A DNA stretch of 64,000 nucleotides from Oceanospirillum sp048265165 (lineage in GTDB: Bacteria > Pseudomonadota > Gammaproteobacteria > Pseudomonadales > Halomonadaceae), in NCBI RefSeq assembly GCF_048265165.1, contig NZ_JBLXCD010000001.1, positions 186,001-250,000 of the forward strand, in the 5' to 3' direction. Of this stretch, positions 43,036 to 50,827 are shown piece after piece. A model generated the notes under the pieces. It saw only the letters and a program-made list of their open reading frames with translations. It ran no database searches and was not told the DNA's origin. A program made the position numbers and the translations under genes. The first letter of the stretch is position 1, and every line of letters starts with the position of its first letter.

Positions 43036-43965
43036 TCAGAGACCTTTGAGAGCTTCTATGTGTTTGTGGGTTGCTGAACCCAAAGCGCTAAGGCTATAAC
43101 CGCCCTCAAGAACTGAAACAATTCTTCCGTCTGAGTATGTTCTTGCGACATCCATAATCATTTTTGTCACCCAGAAAAAATCATCATCCACAAGGTTGAT
43201 TTCACCGATAGGATCATCCTTATGGGCATCAAAGCCTGCTGAGATAAAAATCATTTCTGGACGGTGTATCTGCAGTGCAGGCAACCAACTTGCTTCAACT
43301 AACTTACGGAATTCCGGGCCATTGCAGCCAGCATTAAGGGGCGTGTTAATAATGTTATCCCACTCAGAATCCACAAATCGCCATGGAAAAAACGGGTGCT
43401 GGAAGCTTGAACAAACAAGGACATCAGGATCATTTTTGTAGATGTCCACTGTGCCATTCCCATGGTGGACATCAAAATCGATAACAGCAATTCGCTTGAT
43501 GCCAAAATTCTGGCGGGCGTGTTCCACACCGATGGCGACATTGTTAAGAAAACAAAAACCCATACTTTCAACCCGTTCAGCATGATGACCGGGTGGGCGG
43601 ACAGCACAAAAAACATTGTCGGCCTGATTTTTAAGTACCTGCTCTGTACCGCGGACAACAGCACCTGCAGCCATGGTGGCAGCATGCATTGTCTGATGAT
43701 TCATGAGAGTGTCATCATCAATCTGAACCAAAGGTGCATTTTCTTCAGGTTGACTCAACTCAAGGGATAGCACATGAGCTTTAGGATGCACACGTATAAT
43801 CTGTTCTTCTGTTGCAGGTCGGGCATTATAATGCTGCAATTCTTGGGCAAGTGCGCTACGTTCGAGTTGCTGATTGATCGATGAAATACGATGCGGACTT
43901 TCCGGATGCCATGGCCCCATATCGTGAAGCATGCATTCTGAGTGACTGATGTATGATGTGATCAT
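43036..43965 (-). CDS. Histone deacetylase-family protein (acetyl-lysine/acetylpolyamine deacetylase type)
   Basis: A zinc hydrolase of the HDAC superfamily, 309 residues. The catalytic His pair is in RPPGHHAERVESMGFCFLNN, and the zinc ligands are in DFDVHHGNG (Asp and His) and SAGFDAHKDDP (Asp). The C-terminal GGY loop is LEGGYSL. Bacterial relatives deacetylate proteins (AcuC) or acetylpolyamines (AphA); the class II-like arrangement here does not decide which. It is divergent from a Pat-type acetyltransferase gene, an arrangement reminiscent of the Bacillus acuABC acetylation pair. Ribosome site GGGAGAG. Confidence 0.9.
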   Translation of the reverse strand: MITSYISHSECMLHDMGPWHPESPHRISSINQQLERSALAQELQHYNARPATEEQIIRVHPKAHVLSLELSQPEENAPLVQIDDDTLMNHQTMHAATMAAGAVVRGTEQVLKNQADNVFCAVRPPGHHAERVESMGFCFLNNVAIGVEHARQNFGIKRIAVIDFDVHHGNGTVDIYKNDPDVLVCSSFQHPFFPWRFVDSEWDNIINTPLNAGCNGPEFRKLVEASWLPALQIHRPEMIFISAGFDAHKDDPIGEINLVDDDFFWVTKMIMDVARTYSDGRIVSVLEGGYSLSALGSATHKHIEALKGL

Positions 43966-44072
43966 TTAAACTCTCCCTAATTTTGCCAGTTTAATAAAGC
44001 TCGCGTATGGGAGATACTGGCATATAGTCGATAGTGCAACGCAGCATCCAGTACAAGAGCGGAGTGATTTTT

Positions 44073-46835
44073 GTGGGTACTCGTTTTTTAAAATACTTTT
44101 TTGAGCCAAAATCCATAGCTGTATTCGGAGCATCTGAAAAAGAGTTCAGTATGGGAGGTCAGGTTATCCGGAATCTTCAGGATGGACAGTTTCCGGGTAA
44201 AATTTTTGCTGTTAATACCAAGGGGTATGACCAGGTTTTTGGAGAGACGTGTTACCCCTGTGCTGAAGCACTGGAGGAGATTCCTGAATTAGCTGTTATC
44301 TGCTCCCCACCGAATGTTGTCCCCGATCTGGTTGGAAGGTTGGGGCACCTTGGGGTTAAAGCCGCTCTGGTCCTGACCGGAGGGCTTTCCAGAACAAACA
44401 GTGCCCAAGGTCTTGTCGATCCCAGTCACCTGTCACTAAAGGATGACATGTTAGCCGCTGCCCGGGAGTCCAGAATCAGAATTATGGGCCCTGAGTGCTT
44501 GGGTGTTCTGGTTCCTGGCAGAAAGCTGAACGCGAGCTATTCATCCGGTAATGTTAAACCCGGAAAAGTTGCATATATTGGTCAGTCCGGGATGCTGGGT
44601 AATGCCATGATTGACTGGGCTAATGGCAGAGGCATCGGTTTTTCCCATGTGGTAACGCTGGGGGATAGTGCTGATGTGATGATTGCTGATGTTATCGACT
44701 ATATCAATCGTTATAGCCATGCTCAGGCCATTCTGCTGCATCTGGAATATATCAGTGATTCCCGCCATCTTATGACGGCAATTCGTGAAGCATCCCGTAA
44801 CAAGCTGGTGCTGGCAATCAAAAGCGGACGTATTGTGTCTTCGTACGGCGGCCCTGTTCTGAATACACCGGGTTTGGTGAATCGTGATCAGATATATACT
44901 GCGGCCCTTAACCGAGCCGGTGTGGTTCGCGTCAATGATGTGGAAGAACTTTTTGATGCCCTGGAGTCTCTTTCCCGGATTAAGCCTGTTCTGGGGGATC
45001 GGCTGGCAATTGTCAGTAATGGCATTGGCCCAAGTATTTTGGCGGCTGATAAATTGCTGCTATCGGGTGGCAAGCTCGTTAAGCTTACAGAAGAAACCCG
45101 CTCTAAATTAGATGAATGTCTCCCGTCAGGTTGGTCTGATGCCAATCCGATTGATATCGGCGGTGATGCGATGCCTGAGCGCTTTGTTAAGGCGCTGGAG
45201 GTGTTGTCAAATGCCCCTGAGGTTGATGCAGTATTGGCGATTCATGCCCCAACACGGCTTGCCCCGAGTGCTGAAACTGCAAATGCTGTAATCAATAGTC
45301 GTGGGAAATTCCGAAAGAGTGTTTTAACCTGCTGGATGGGCATGGAGGAAGCAAGGCCTGCACGGAAAGAGTTTAATCTGGCTGGTGTGCCGACCTATAG
45401 CTCGCCTGAACATGCGGTTCAGGCCTTTATGCATATGGTTAACTACCGTCGCAGTCAGGCTTTGTTGCAGGAGGCTCCTCCGAGTATTCCCCATGAAACA
45501 CCTTACGAAGTGCGCAGAAGCGCCCGGAAGCTGATTTCCAGAGCTCGCAAAGAAGGGCGGATGGCTCTGACGCATCAGGAAAGTACTCAGGTTTTAGCGG
45601 CTTATAATATCCCGGTGACGCAAAGCTGGTATGCCAAGGATGAAAATGCAGCTGCGATCATCGCCAGCCAGCAGAATCAGCCACTGGCAGTGAAAATTAT
45701 CCACGAAACCAATTGCAAACCTTTCGTCTACCGGAAGCACCCGCATAAGGTATCTGCAGGACTGATGCAGGATATACAAACGCCGGATGCGATGCGCAAG
45801 GCTGTTATCGGCCTCAGAGATAAGGTTAATGAAAAATTTCCGGATAGCACGATCTACGAGTACTGCATTCAACCGATGCATCGTGGTAAACATTCGATGT
45901 TGTTGAATATGGGTATTACGCGGGACCCTGTCTTTGGCCCCGTCATCCTGTTTGGCATTGGGGGTTACAAAGAAAACGTGCTGGCAGACCGTCATGTGGC
46001 TTTACCGCCATTGAATATGACGCTGGCGAATGAACTGATCAAACGTTCCCATGCTTACCGGCTCATTAAAGAACACAGTGATAACCCTGCAGAGGATATT
46101 GAGTCTATTTCTGAAGTCCTGGTGAAGCTCAGTCAACTGGCGGCAGATATCCCGGAGCTTCAGGGGCTGGAGATTAACCCCTTGATTATCAATCGTGATG
46201 AAATGCTGGTGGTCGATGTAAAAATTGATCTTGGAGAGCCCAGCTACCATGCCATCATGCCTTATCCCGAAGAGCTACGTGAAACGGTGACACTTAAAAC
46301 CGGAAGGGTTGTTGAGGTCAGACCGATCAGGGGAGAGGATGCAGCCGCATTGTCTCAGTTCCATAGTCAGTTAAGCGAGCAGAGTATCCGGTTCCGTTAT
46401 TTCCACAATAAAGCAGAACTCAGTAAGCGGGATCTGGCTAATCTGACAATTATTAATTACGACCGGCAGATGGCTTTTATTGCGGAAGAAATCAAAGAGA
46501 ATGATGAGCGTGAGATTCTTGGTGTTGTTAGGGTCTGGACCGATCCCGACAATATTCGCACTGAATTCTCAGTCCTGATTCGGGATGATCTTCAGGGGGA
46601 AGGCCTGGGAGCTTTGCTGATGCATAAAATGATTAAGTACTCCCGAAGTGTCGGTACATTGGAAATGATCGGAAAAATCCTGGTTGAAAATCACCCGATG
46701 CGTGGCCTGATGAAATACCTTGGCTTCCAGTGCCAGTATAATGTCGATGAGCAGGTGATTGATGCTGTTATGCCGTTGAATGAGCCTCAGAGTGAGTGGC
46801 AGCGCCACCGACTGGAAAACAACAGCGGAATATAA
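44073..46835 (+). CDS. pat: Protein lysine acetyltransferase of the Pat type (ADP-forming acyl-CoA synthetase domains + GNAT)
   Basis: A large two-part enzyme. The N-terminal ~700 residues contain CoA-binding, succinyl-CoA-ligase-like and ATP-grasp domains. The C-terminal ~170 residues are a GNAT domain with the acetyl-CoA motif LIRDDLQGEGLGALLMHKM. This layout is that of Salmonella Pat/E. coli PatZ, which acetylates the lysine in the C terminus of Acs and PrpE. In the expected catalytic SHTG position of active ligases the sequence is SSYGGPVLNTPG without His, so the ligase half is probably non-catalytic. The GTG at 44073 with GGAG eight bases upstream is preferred; GTG 44064 and an earlier in-frame start at 44034 are alternatives. 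TGCCAGT/ACTGGCA (43984-43990, 44016-44022) are possible promoter dyads. Confidence 0.9.
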   Translation: MGTRFLKYFFEPKSIAVFGASEKEFSMGGQVIRNLQDGQFPGKIFAVNTKGYDQVFGETCYPCAEALEEIPELAVICSPPNVVPDLVGRLGHLGVKAALVLTGGLSRTNSAQGLVDPSHLSLKDDMLAAARESRIRIMGPECLGVLVPGRKLNASYSSGNVKPGKVAYIGQSGMLGNAMIDWANGRGIGFSHVVTLGDSADVMIADVIDYINRYSHAQAILLHLEYISDSRHLMTAIREASRNKLVLAIKSGRIVSSYGGPVLNTPGLVNRDQIYTAALNRAGVVRVNDVEELFDALESLSRIKPVLGDRLAIVSNGIGPSILAADKLLLSGGKLVKLTEETRSKLDECLPSGWSDANPIDIGGDAMPERFVKALEVLSNAPEVDAVLAIHAPTRLAPSAETANAVINSRGKFRKSVLTCWMGMEEARPARKEFNLAGVPTYSSPEHAVQAFMHMVNYRRSQALLQEAPPSIPHETPYEVRRSARKLISRARKEGRMALTHQESTQVLAAYNIPVTQSWYAKDENAAAIIASQQNQPLAVKIIHETNCKPFVYRKHPHKVSAGLMQDIQTPDAMRKAVIGLRDKVNEKFPDSTIYEYCIQPMHRGKHSMLLNMGITRDPVFGPVILFGIGGYKENVLADRHVALPPLNMTLANELIKRSHAYRLIKEHSDNPAEDIESISEVLVKLSQLAADIPELQGLEINPLIINRDEMLVVDVKIDLGEPSYHAIMPYPEELRETVTLKTGRVVEVRPIRGEDAAALSQFHSQLSEQSIRFRYFHNKAELSKRDLANLTIINYDRQMAFIAEEIKENDEREILGVVRVWTDPDNIRTEFSVLIRDDLQGEGLGALLMHKMIKYSRSVGTLEMIGKILVENHPMRGLMKYLGFQCQYNVDEQVIDAVMPLNEPQSEWQRHRLENNSGI

Positions 46836-46879
46836 CTATCGCGCTTTTGGGCTGCTTTTTGGGCAGCTATTGCGTAACC

Positions 46880-46914
46880 AAAAAGAGGTAGCGACTGGAT
46901 TGCTACCTCTTTTT
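46880..46914. terminator. Bidirectional terminator between pat and pdxH
   Basis: AAAAAGAGGTAGC and GCTACCTCTTTTT form a 13-bp stem with a nine-base loop, serving both converging genes. Confidence 0.9.
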
Positions 46915-46938
46915 GCGTTTATCTTTCGTTATCTAGAT

Positions 46939-47583
46939 CTAGGGTGATAACCGCTCTATATTCCATTTGCCGCCGCCAATAACATAGCGGAAGCGGTCGT
47001 GAAGCCTGCTGGGTTGCCCTTGCCAAAACTCAAAAAGGTCGGGAACGATACGATAGCCTCCCCAATGAGGTGGGCGTGGGATAGGTTCATCACCGGCGAA
47101 CTGTTCACTGAATTGGTCGCACCGCTGTGATAGCCAGTCCCGGTCTGGAATCACCGCGCTTTGCTTGGATACCCAGGCACCGATCTGGCTTTCCCTTGGA
47201 CGACTATGAAAATAATCTTCAGATTGCTTTGGAGAAACGCGCTCAACCACGCCGTCAATACGAACCTGCCGTTGCTTTTCACCCCACCAGAAAACAACTG
47301 ATGCAAACGGGTTGCCAGCAAGATGCATTCCTTTTTCACTTTGGTAGTTGGTGTAAAAGGTCAGGCCGCGGGAGTCCAGGCCTTTAAGTAAGACAATTCT
47401 GGAGGCAGGACGGTTTTCCGGAGAAATGGTGGATAATGTCATAGCATTGGGGTCAAAGGGCTCGCTTTCCACGGCCTGATCAAACCACTGCCTGAATTGA
47501 TCGAAAGGGTTTTCAGCCAAGGCTGTTTCAGTCAGAGCCTCCTGATCGAAAACCCGGCGCAGAGAGGAAATGTCCTGATTCAT
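46939..47583 (-). CDS. pdxH: Pyridoxamine/pyridoxine 5'-phosphate oxidase
   Basis: FMN-dependent oxidation of PNP/PMP to pyridoxal 5'-phosphate. Family motifs: NAMTLSTISPENRPASRIVLLKG, GLTFYTNYQSEKG, the FMN/PLP region VFWWGEKQRQVRIDG, SRPRESQIGAW, and the C-terminal WGGYRIVPDLFEFWQGQPSRLHDRFRY. The ATG at 47583 gives 214 residues, matching E. coli (218). A TTG at 47607 adds eight residues and is less likely. Confidence 0.94.
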   Translation of the reverse strand: MNQDISSLRRVFDQEALTETALAENPFDQFRQWFDQAVESEPFDPNAMTLSTISPENRPASRIVLLKGLDSRGLTFYTNYQSEKGMHLAGNPFASVVFWWGEKQRQVRIDGVVERVSPKQSEDYFHSRPRESQIGAWVSKQSAVIPDRDWLSQRCDQFSEQFAGDEPIPRPPHWGGYRIVPDLFEFWQGQPSRLHDRFRYVIGGGKWNIERLSP

Positions 47584-47691
47584 AAGGTAAATATCTCTTT
47601 GTCTCAAGGTGTGCTGTTCATCATAAACGCAGTTCGCAGACCCGCCAACCAGTAGTGGTACAGAAGGCTAAAAAATTCTTAAAATACTGAT

Positions 47692-48297
47692 CTAAAGCTG
47701 TAAAAAGTTTTTTATTCCTGAGAATACAATCTGGGCAGCCATGGCACTGAGGATCAGGCCTGTCATCTTACTGAGAATATTCAAACCTGTTTTACCCAAA
47801 ATGCGCTCAATCTGGCTGGACAGATAGAGTAGTCCGCCAAGGGAGAAAAGTGCCACCATAAGCGCGCTAACGCCAATCAGCGTTTCTGTGGTGGTTTTGA
47901 GCTCGGCACCATAGACTAAAATCGCACCGATAGTGGCAGGGCCAACAATGGTTGGTATCGCCAGAGGGACGACAGATATATCATCACTATTTTGCTCTGG
48001 TACGCCTGTTGCGTGGTTGCGCACACCATCTTTAACAAGGCTGACAGCTGAAAGAAACAGTAGACAGCCGGCACCAATACGAAACGAGTCCAGCGTTATC
48101 CCAAGAACCTGAAATAAAGTTGTGCCAAAAAAGAACAGTGTCAGGCTAATCAGAGCTGCAGACAGAACCGCCCGATTAATGGTGGTTCTTTTTTCCTGTT
48201 GACTGTTGCCTCTGGTTAAAGCCAGAAACATAGAGACCACGAAAAAAGGCGCAAAGAGGAAGAAAAATTGAATGAAGGTAGAAATAAATAGAGCCAT
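47692..48297 (-). CDS. MarC-family integral membrane protein
   Basis: A 201-residue protein with six hydrophobic helices. The family features are the N-terminal FIQFFFLFAPFFVVSMFL, the mid PLAIPTIVGPATIGAILV block (typical PLxxPxxxGPGxI motif of MarC) and a C-terminal NILSKMTGLILSAMAAQIVFSGI. MarC proteins are not clearly drug pumps despite the name; the role is unknown. It lies 108 bases upstream of pdxH on the same strand. The ribosome site is weak. Confidence 0.9.
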   Translation of the reverse strand: MALFISTFIQFFFLFAPFFVVSMFLALTRGNSQQEKRTTINRAVLSAALISLTLFFFGTTLFQVLGITLDSFRIGAGCLLFLSAVSLVKDGVRNHATGVPEQNSDDISVVPLAIPTIVGPATIGAILVYGAELKTTTETLIGVSALMVALFSLGGLLYLSSQIERILGKTGLNILSKMTGLILSAMAAQIVFSGIKNFLQL

Positions 48298-48600
48298 GCG
48301 GTAGGCAGCCTTATTGAAAGTGGTTGCGACTGGGATTGTGCTTTAGGTTATTATAAATCCACTTTCCTGATCTTGTTGGATAGTTTTGATTTTTACTTCG
48401 GAAATCAGGTATAAAATTTGTAAATAAAGGGACGTGCAGTGCTTTTTAGCAATAATTGCCACTGGGCGGTAAAGTATTTTTTTACGTTGCCGATATGGCA
48501 TAAGCTACTGAAAAGTCAGTTGTATGGGCTACTAATCAAACATTCACTGAGTTATGCTTTCGTTTAACTTTGTTGAAATGTCACAAATAGGGTTGGGTCA
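48298..48600. other. Divergent control region of marC and pomA
   Basis: A 303-base gap containing the sigma-28-like promoter annotated separately. The remainder is AT-rich with no visible gene. Confidence 0.6.
48470..48496 (+). promoter_or_regulatory. Sigma-28 (FliA) promoter of pomAB
   Basis: TAAAGTAT (48470-48477), 11 bases, then GCCGATAT (48489-48496). This agrees with TAAAGTTT-N11-GCCGATAA with two mismatches, in the correct spacing, and lies about 105 bases before the pomA start. Motor genes are classic FliA targets. Confidence 0.8.
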
Positions 48601-49374
48601 ATGGATTTCGCCACGCTTCTCGGGCTAGTTACAGGTGTTGCATTTGTTGGTTTAGGTATTGCTCAGGGCGACGACCCCAGCATCTTTATCAACATCCCTG
48701 GTATTTTTATTGTAGTGGGTGGCACTATCTCGGTCACTTTAGTTAAGTACCGAATTGCCAGTTTCTTTTCAGGCCTCAAAGAAGGCTTCTCAGTTGCTTT
48801 TCTGGAAAGTAACGATAATCCGCGAGAGATTATTCAGCTTGCTAATCACTTGGCAAAAATTGCCCGTCGCAACGGACTCTTAGGCTTGGAGGATGAGCCT
48901 ATTGAGAATCCTTTCTTTGCGAAAGGCATTCAGCTTTGTGTGGATGGACATCCGCCTGAATTTATTCAGAAAGTTCTTATAAATGAGATGAGCATGTCCA
49001 TCGATCGTAAGCAGTTGGGCGAGAAAATTTTCCGTAACATGGCAAGTTCTGCCCCAGGTTTCGGCATGATAGGTACGCTGGTTGGTTTGGTACAGATGCT
49101 AAACAATCTGGATGACCCGTCTAAACTGGGGCCGGGTATGGCTGTTGCACTGTTAACAACCCTGTATGGCTCTCTGATTGCTCAATTGGTTATGTTGCCT
49201 CTGGCTGACAAGTTGGCTCTTAAAGGTGCTGAACTTGAGTCCAATATGTCTCTGATTACTGAGTCTGTATTGGGGATTCAGGAAGGGCTTAACCCAACAG
49301 TTATGGACGAGCTTCTGGAAACTTATCTGCCTGAATATCTGCGTTCTGGCATGTCAATGTCTGAAGAAATTTAG
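48601..49374 (+). CDS. pomA: Flagellar stator protein PomA/MotA
   Basis: The membrane-embedded stator subunit that conducts ions to drive the flagellum. 257 residues with four membrane helices; the conserved LGLVTGVAFVGLGIA opening, GTISVTLVKYR, the cytoplasmic IARRNGLLGLED loop and SSAPGFGMIGTLVGLVQMLNNLDDP with the proline- and glycine-rich third/fourth helix region. The size and sequence are closer to sodium-type PomA than to MotA (295 aa); the coupling ion is an inference. It is followed by pomB 39 bases later. Confidence 0.9.
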   Translation: MDFATLLGLVTGVAFVGLGIAQGDDPSIFINIPGIFIVVGGTISVTLVKYRIASFFSGLKEGFSVAFLESNDNPREIIQLANHLAKIARRNGLLGLEDEPIENPFFAKGIQLCVDGHPPEFIQKVLINEMSMSIDRKQLGEKIFRNMASSAPGFGMIGTLVGLVQMLNNLDDPSKLGPGMAVALLTTLYGSLIAQLVMLPLADKLALKGAELESNMSLITESVLGIQEGLNPTVMDELLETYLPEYLRSGMSMSEEI

Positions 49375-49413
49375 AACAGGGTATCCGCAGCCTAGACGCG
49401 AGGGATATTTGAG

Positions 49414-50220
49414 GTGATGCATATCAATACTAAAAAGCGCAGGAAGGCAAAGAACGAAGAAGTCCCTGAATGGATGGTGACTTTTGCCGATATGATGACG
49501 CTTCTGCTGACCTTTTTTGTTTTAATTCTGTCGTTTTCTACGACAGATGTTGAACGCTATAAGAGCATTGCAGAGGCTATGCAAAGCTCCTTTGGGCTTC
49601 AGGAGCTTAATCCGCTCAGTATCATTCCAGCTGATAATCCGCCAAAGAATGAGAATATTATTGAGCCGCTTAAGCCTCAGCCTTCGACCGAGGCTGAAGA
49701 TGCCGATATAGAGAATCAGTTGGAAAGCATCGGAAACCGGCTAGAAACGAATTTTACTGATGAGATTGAGAAAGGTGTGGTCATTGTCGAGCGCGATGAG
49801 GATCATATTATTATTCGTTTCCCGGACGAGTCTGCATTTACATCCGGCAGTGACTATCTGGAGCCTGCCGTTGTCCCTGTCCTTCAGAAAGTTGGACAGT
49901 TGATCTCTGAGTATGACATGTTCACTATCGTGGGTGGTCATACTGATGATCAGCCGATCAATACAGACCGTTTCCGTTCAAATTGGGATCTTTCAGCTGC
50001 CCGTGCAGTCTCTGTTGCCCATGAGCTGACATGGTTGACGGACCTTGAAGAGAAATTTCTCTATGTGGTAGGTAATGCAGATGCACGCCCTCTGGTTCCT
50101 AATACTAGTCAGGAAAATCGCATCAAAAACCGCCGTGTTGAAATTTTGCTTATTGAACGTCCGGATAATACTGAGCGTGATGTTTATCAGGGGATTCAGC
50201 AGAGTCCACTTTTAAGATAA
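49414..50220 (+). CDS. pomB: Flagellar stator protein PomB/MotB
   Basis: Partner of PomA, anchored to peptidoglycan. 268 residues: a basic N terminus, one membrane helix with the ion-binding Asp26 in WMVTFADMMTLLLTFFVLILSF, a plug and linker rich in acidic residues, and an OmpA-like domain with FTIVGGHTDDQPINTDRFRSNWDLSAARAVSV. The start is GTG at 49414 with GAGGGA eight bases upstream; the ATG at 49417 directly after is equally possible. Confidence 0.9.
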   Translation: MMHINTKKRRKAKNEEVPEWMVTFADMMTLLLTFFVLILSFSTTDVERYKSIAEAMQSSFGLQELNPLSIIPADNPPKNENIIEPLKPQPSTEAEDADIENQLESIGNRLETNFTDEIEKGVVIVERDEDHIIIRFPDESAFTSGSDYLEPAVVPVLQKVGQLISEYDMFTIVGGHTDDQPINTDRFRSNWDLSAARAVSVAHELTWLTDLEEKFLYVVGNADARPLVPNTSQENRIKNRRVEILLIERPDNTERDVYQGIQQSPLLR

Positions 50221-50247
50221 GCGGTTTATCTACTGCTGAGTTAAACC

Positions 50248-50278
50248 AAAAAGGGTGCCCGGAAAGGGCACCTTTTTT
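50248..50278 (+). terminator. Rho-independent terminator after pomB
   Basis: GGTGCCC (50254-50260) pairs with GGGCACC (50266-50272), then six T. Confidence 0.88.
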
Positions 50279-50296
50279 ATTGTCTGCGAAATGACT

Positions 50297-50325
50297 AAAA
50301 AAAACCTCGCCGAAGCGAGGTTTTT
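50297..50325 (-). terminator. Rho-independent terminator, second of a pair
   Basis: CCTCGC (50305-50310) pairs with GCGAGG (50315-50320) around CGAA, with A-run and T-run flanks. It closes the DUF934 gene on the minus strand and can back up the pomB terminator. Confidence 0.85.
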
Positions 50326-50338
50326 AAAGTTAACTGGC

Positions 50339-50827
50339 TTAACTCCAGCGTTCTGCAAACAGAGGCTGGGGTTTATCCAGTGCTGCCTGATAGGCACCAG
50401 AGAAAGGCTTAAGACTCTGCATTGCCTCTTCAATAGATTTATCTTCCCGGACAGCAAAACTGTTAAAACCACAACGGGTCATATAGAAGAGCTGATCCTG
50501 TAGCACATCACCTATAGCACGCAGTTCACCATCATAGTTAAACCGTTCACGTAGTTGTCGAGCTAACGTGTAACCACGGCCATCAGTAAAAGCAGGAAAG
50601 TCGATCGCAACGACAGGTAGCTCTGTCAGCTTTTCAGCCTGCTCATCAAGCACAGTATCATTAGGAATCCAGACAGCTACAGCTTCGAATGCTCCGGCAT
50701 CAAAATCACCTGATAGCCAAAGCGGATAAGGGAGCAAAACCTTGCCTGAAGCGGGTAGTTCTGCTTCAAGATCAACTTTAAACCAGCTATCCTCAACGAT
50801 GGCCTGATTCAGAATAATCTTAGGCAT
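50339..50827 (-). CDS. DUF934 family protein (sulfite reduction accessory)
   Basis: A 162-residue DUF934 protein, from ATG at 50827. It has the family block PYPLWLSGDFDAGAFEAVAVWIPNDTVLDEQAEKL, the repeated GRGYTLARQLRERFNYDGELRAIGDVLQDQLFYMTRCGFNSFAVRED, and no cofactor motif. Members are consistently next to sulfite reductase genes and are predicted to help its electron supply or activity. The ATG lies within the last bases of cysI; the frames overlap by eight bases (50820-50827), so translation is coupled. Confidence 0.88.
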   Translation of the reverse strand: MPKIILNQAIVEDSWFKVDLEAELPASGKVLLPYPLWLSGDFDAGAFEAVAVWIPNDTVLDEQAEKLTELPVVAIDFPAFTDGRGYTLARQLRERFNYDGELRAIGDVLQDQLFYMTRCGFNSFAVREDKSIEEAMQSLKPFSGAYQAALDKPQPLFAERWS

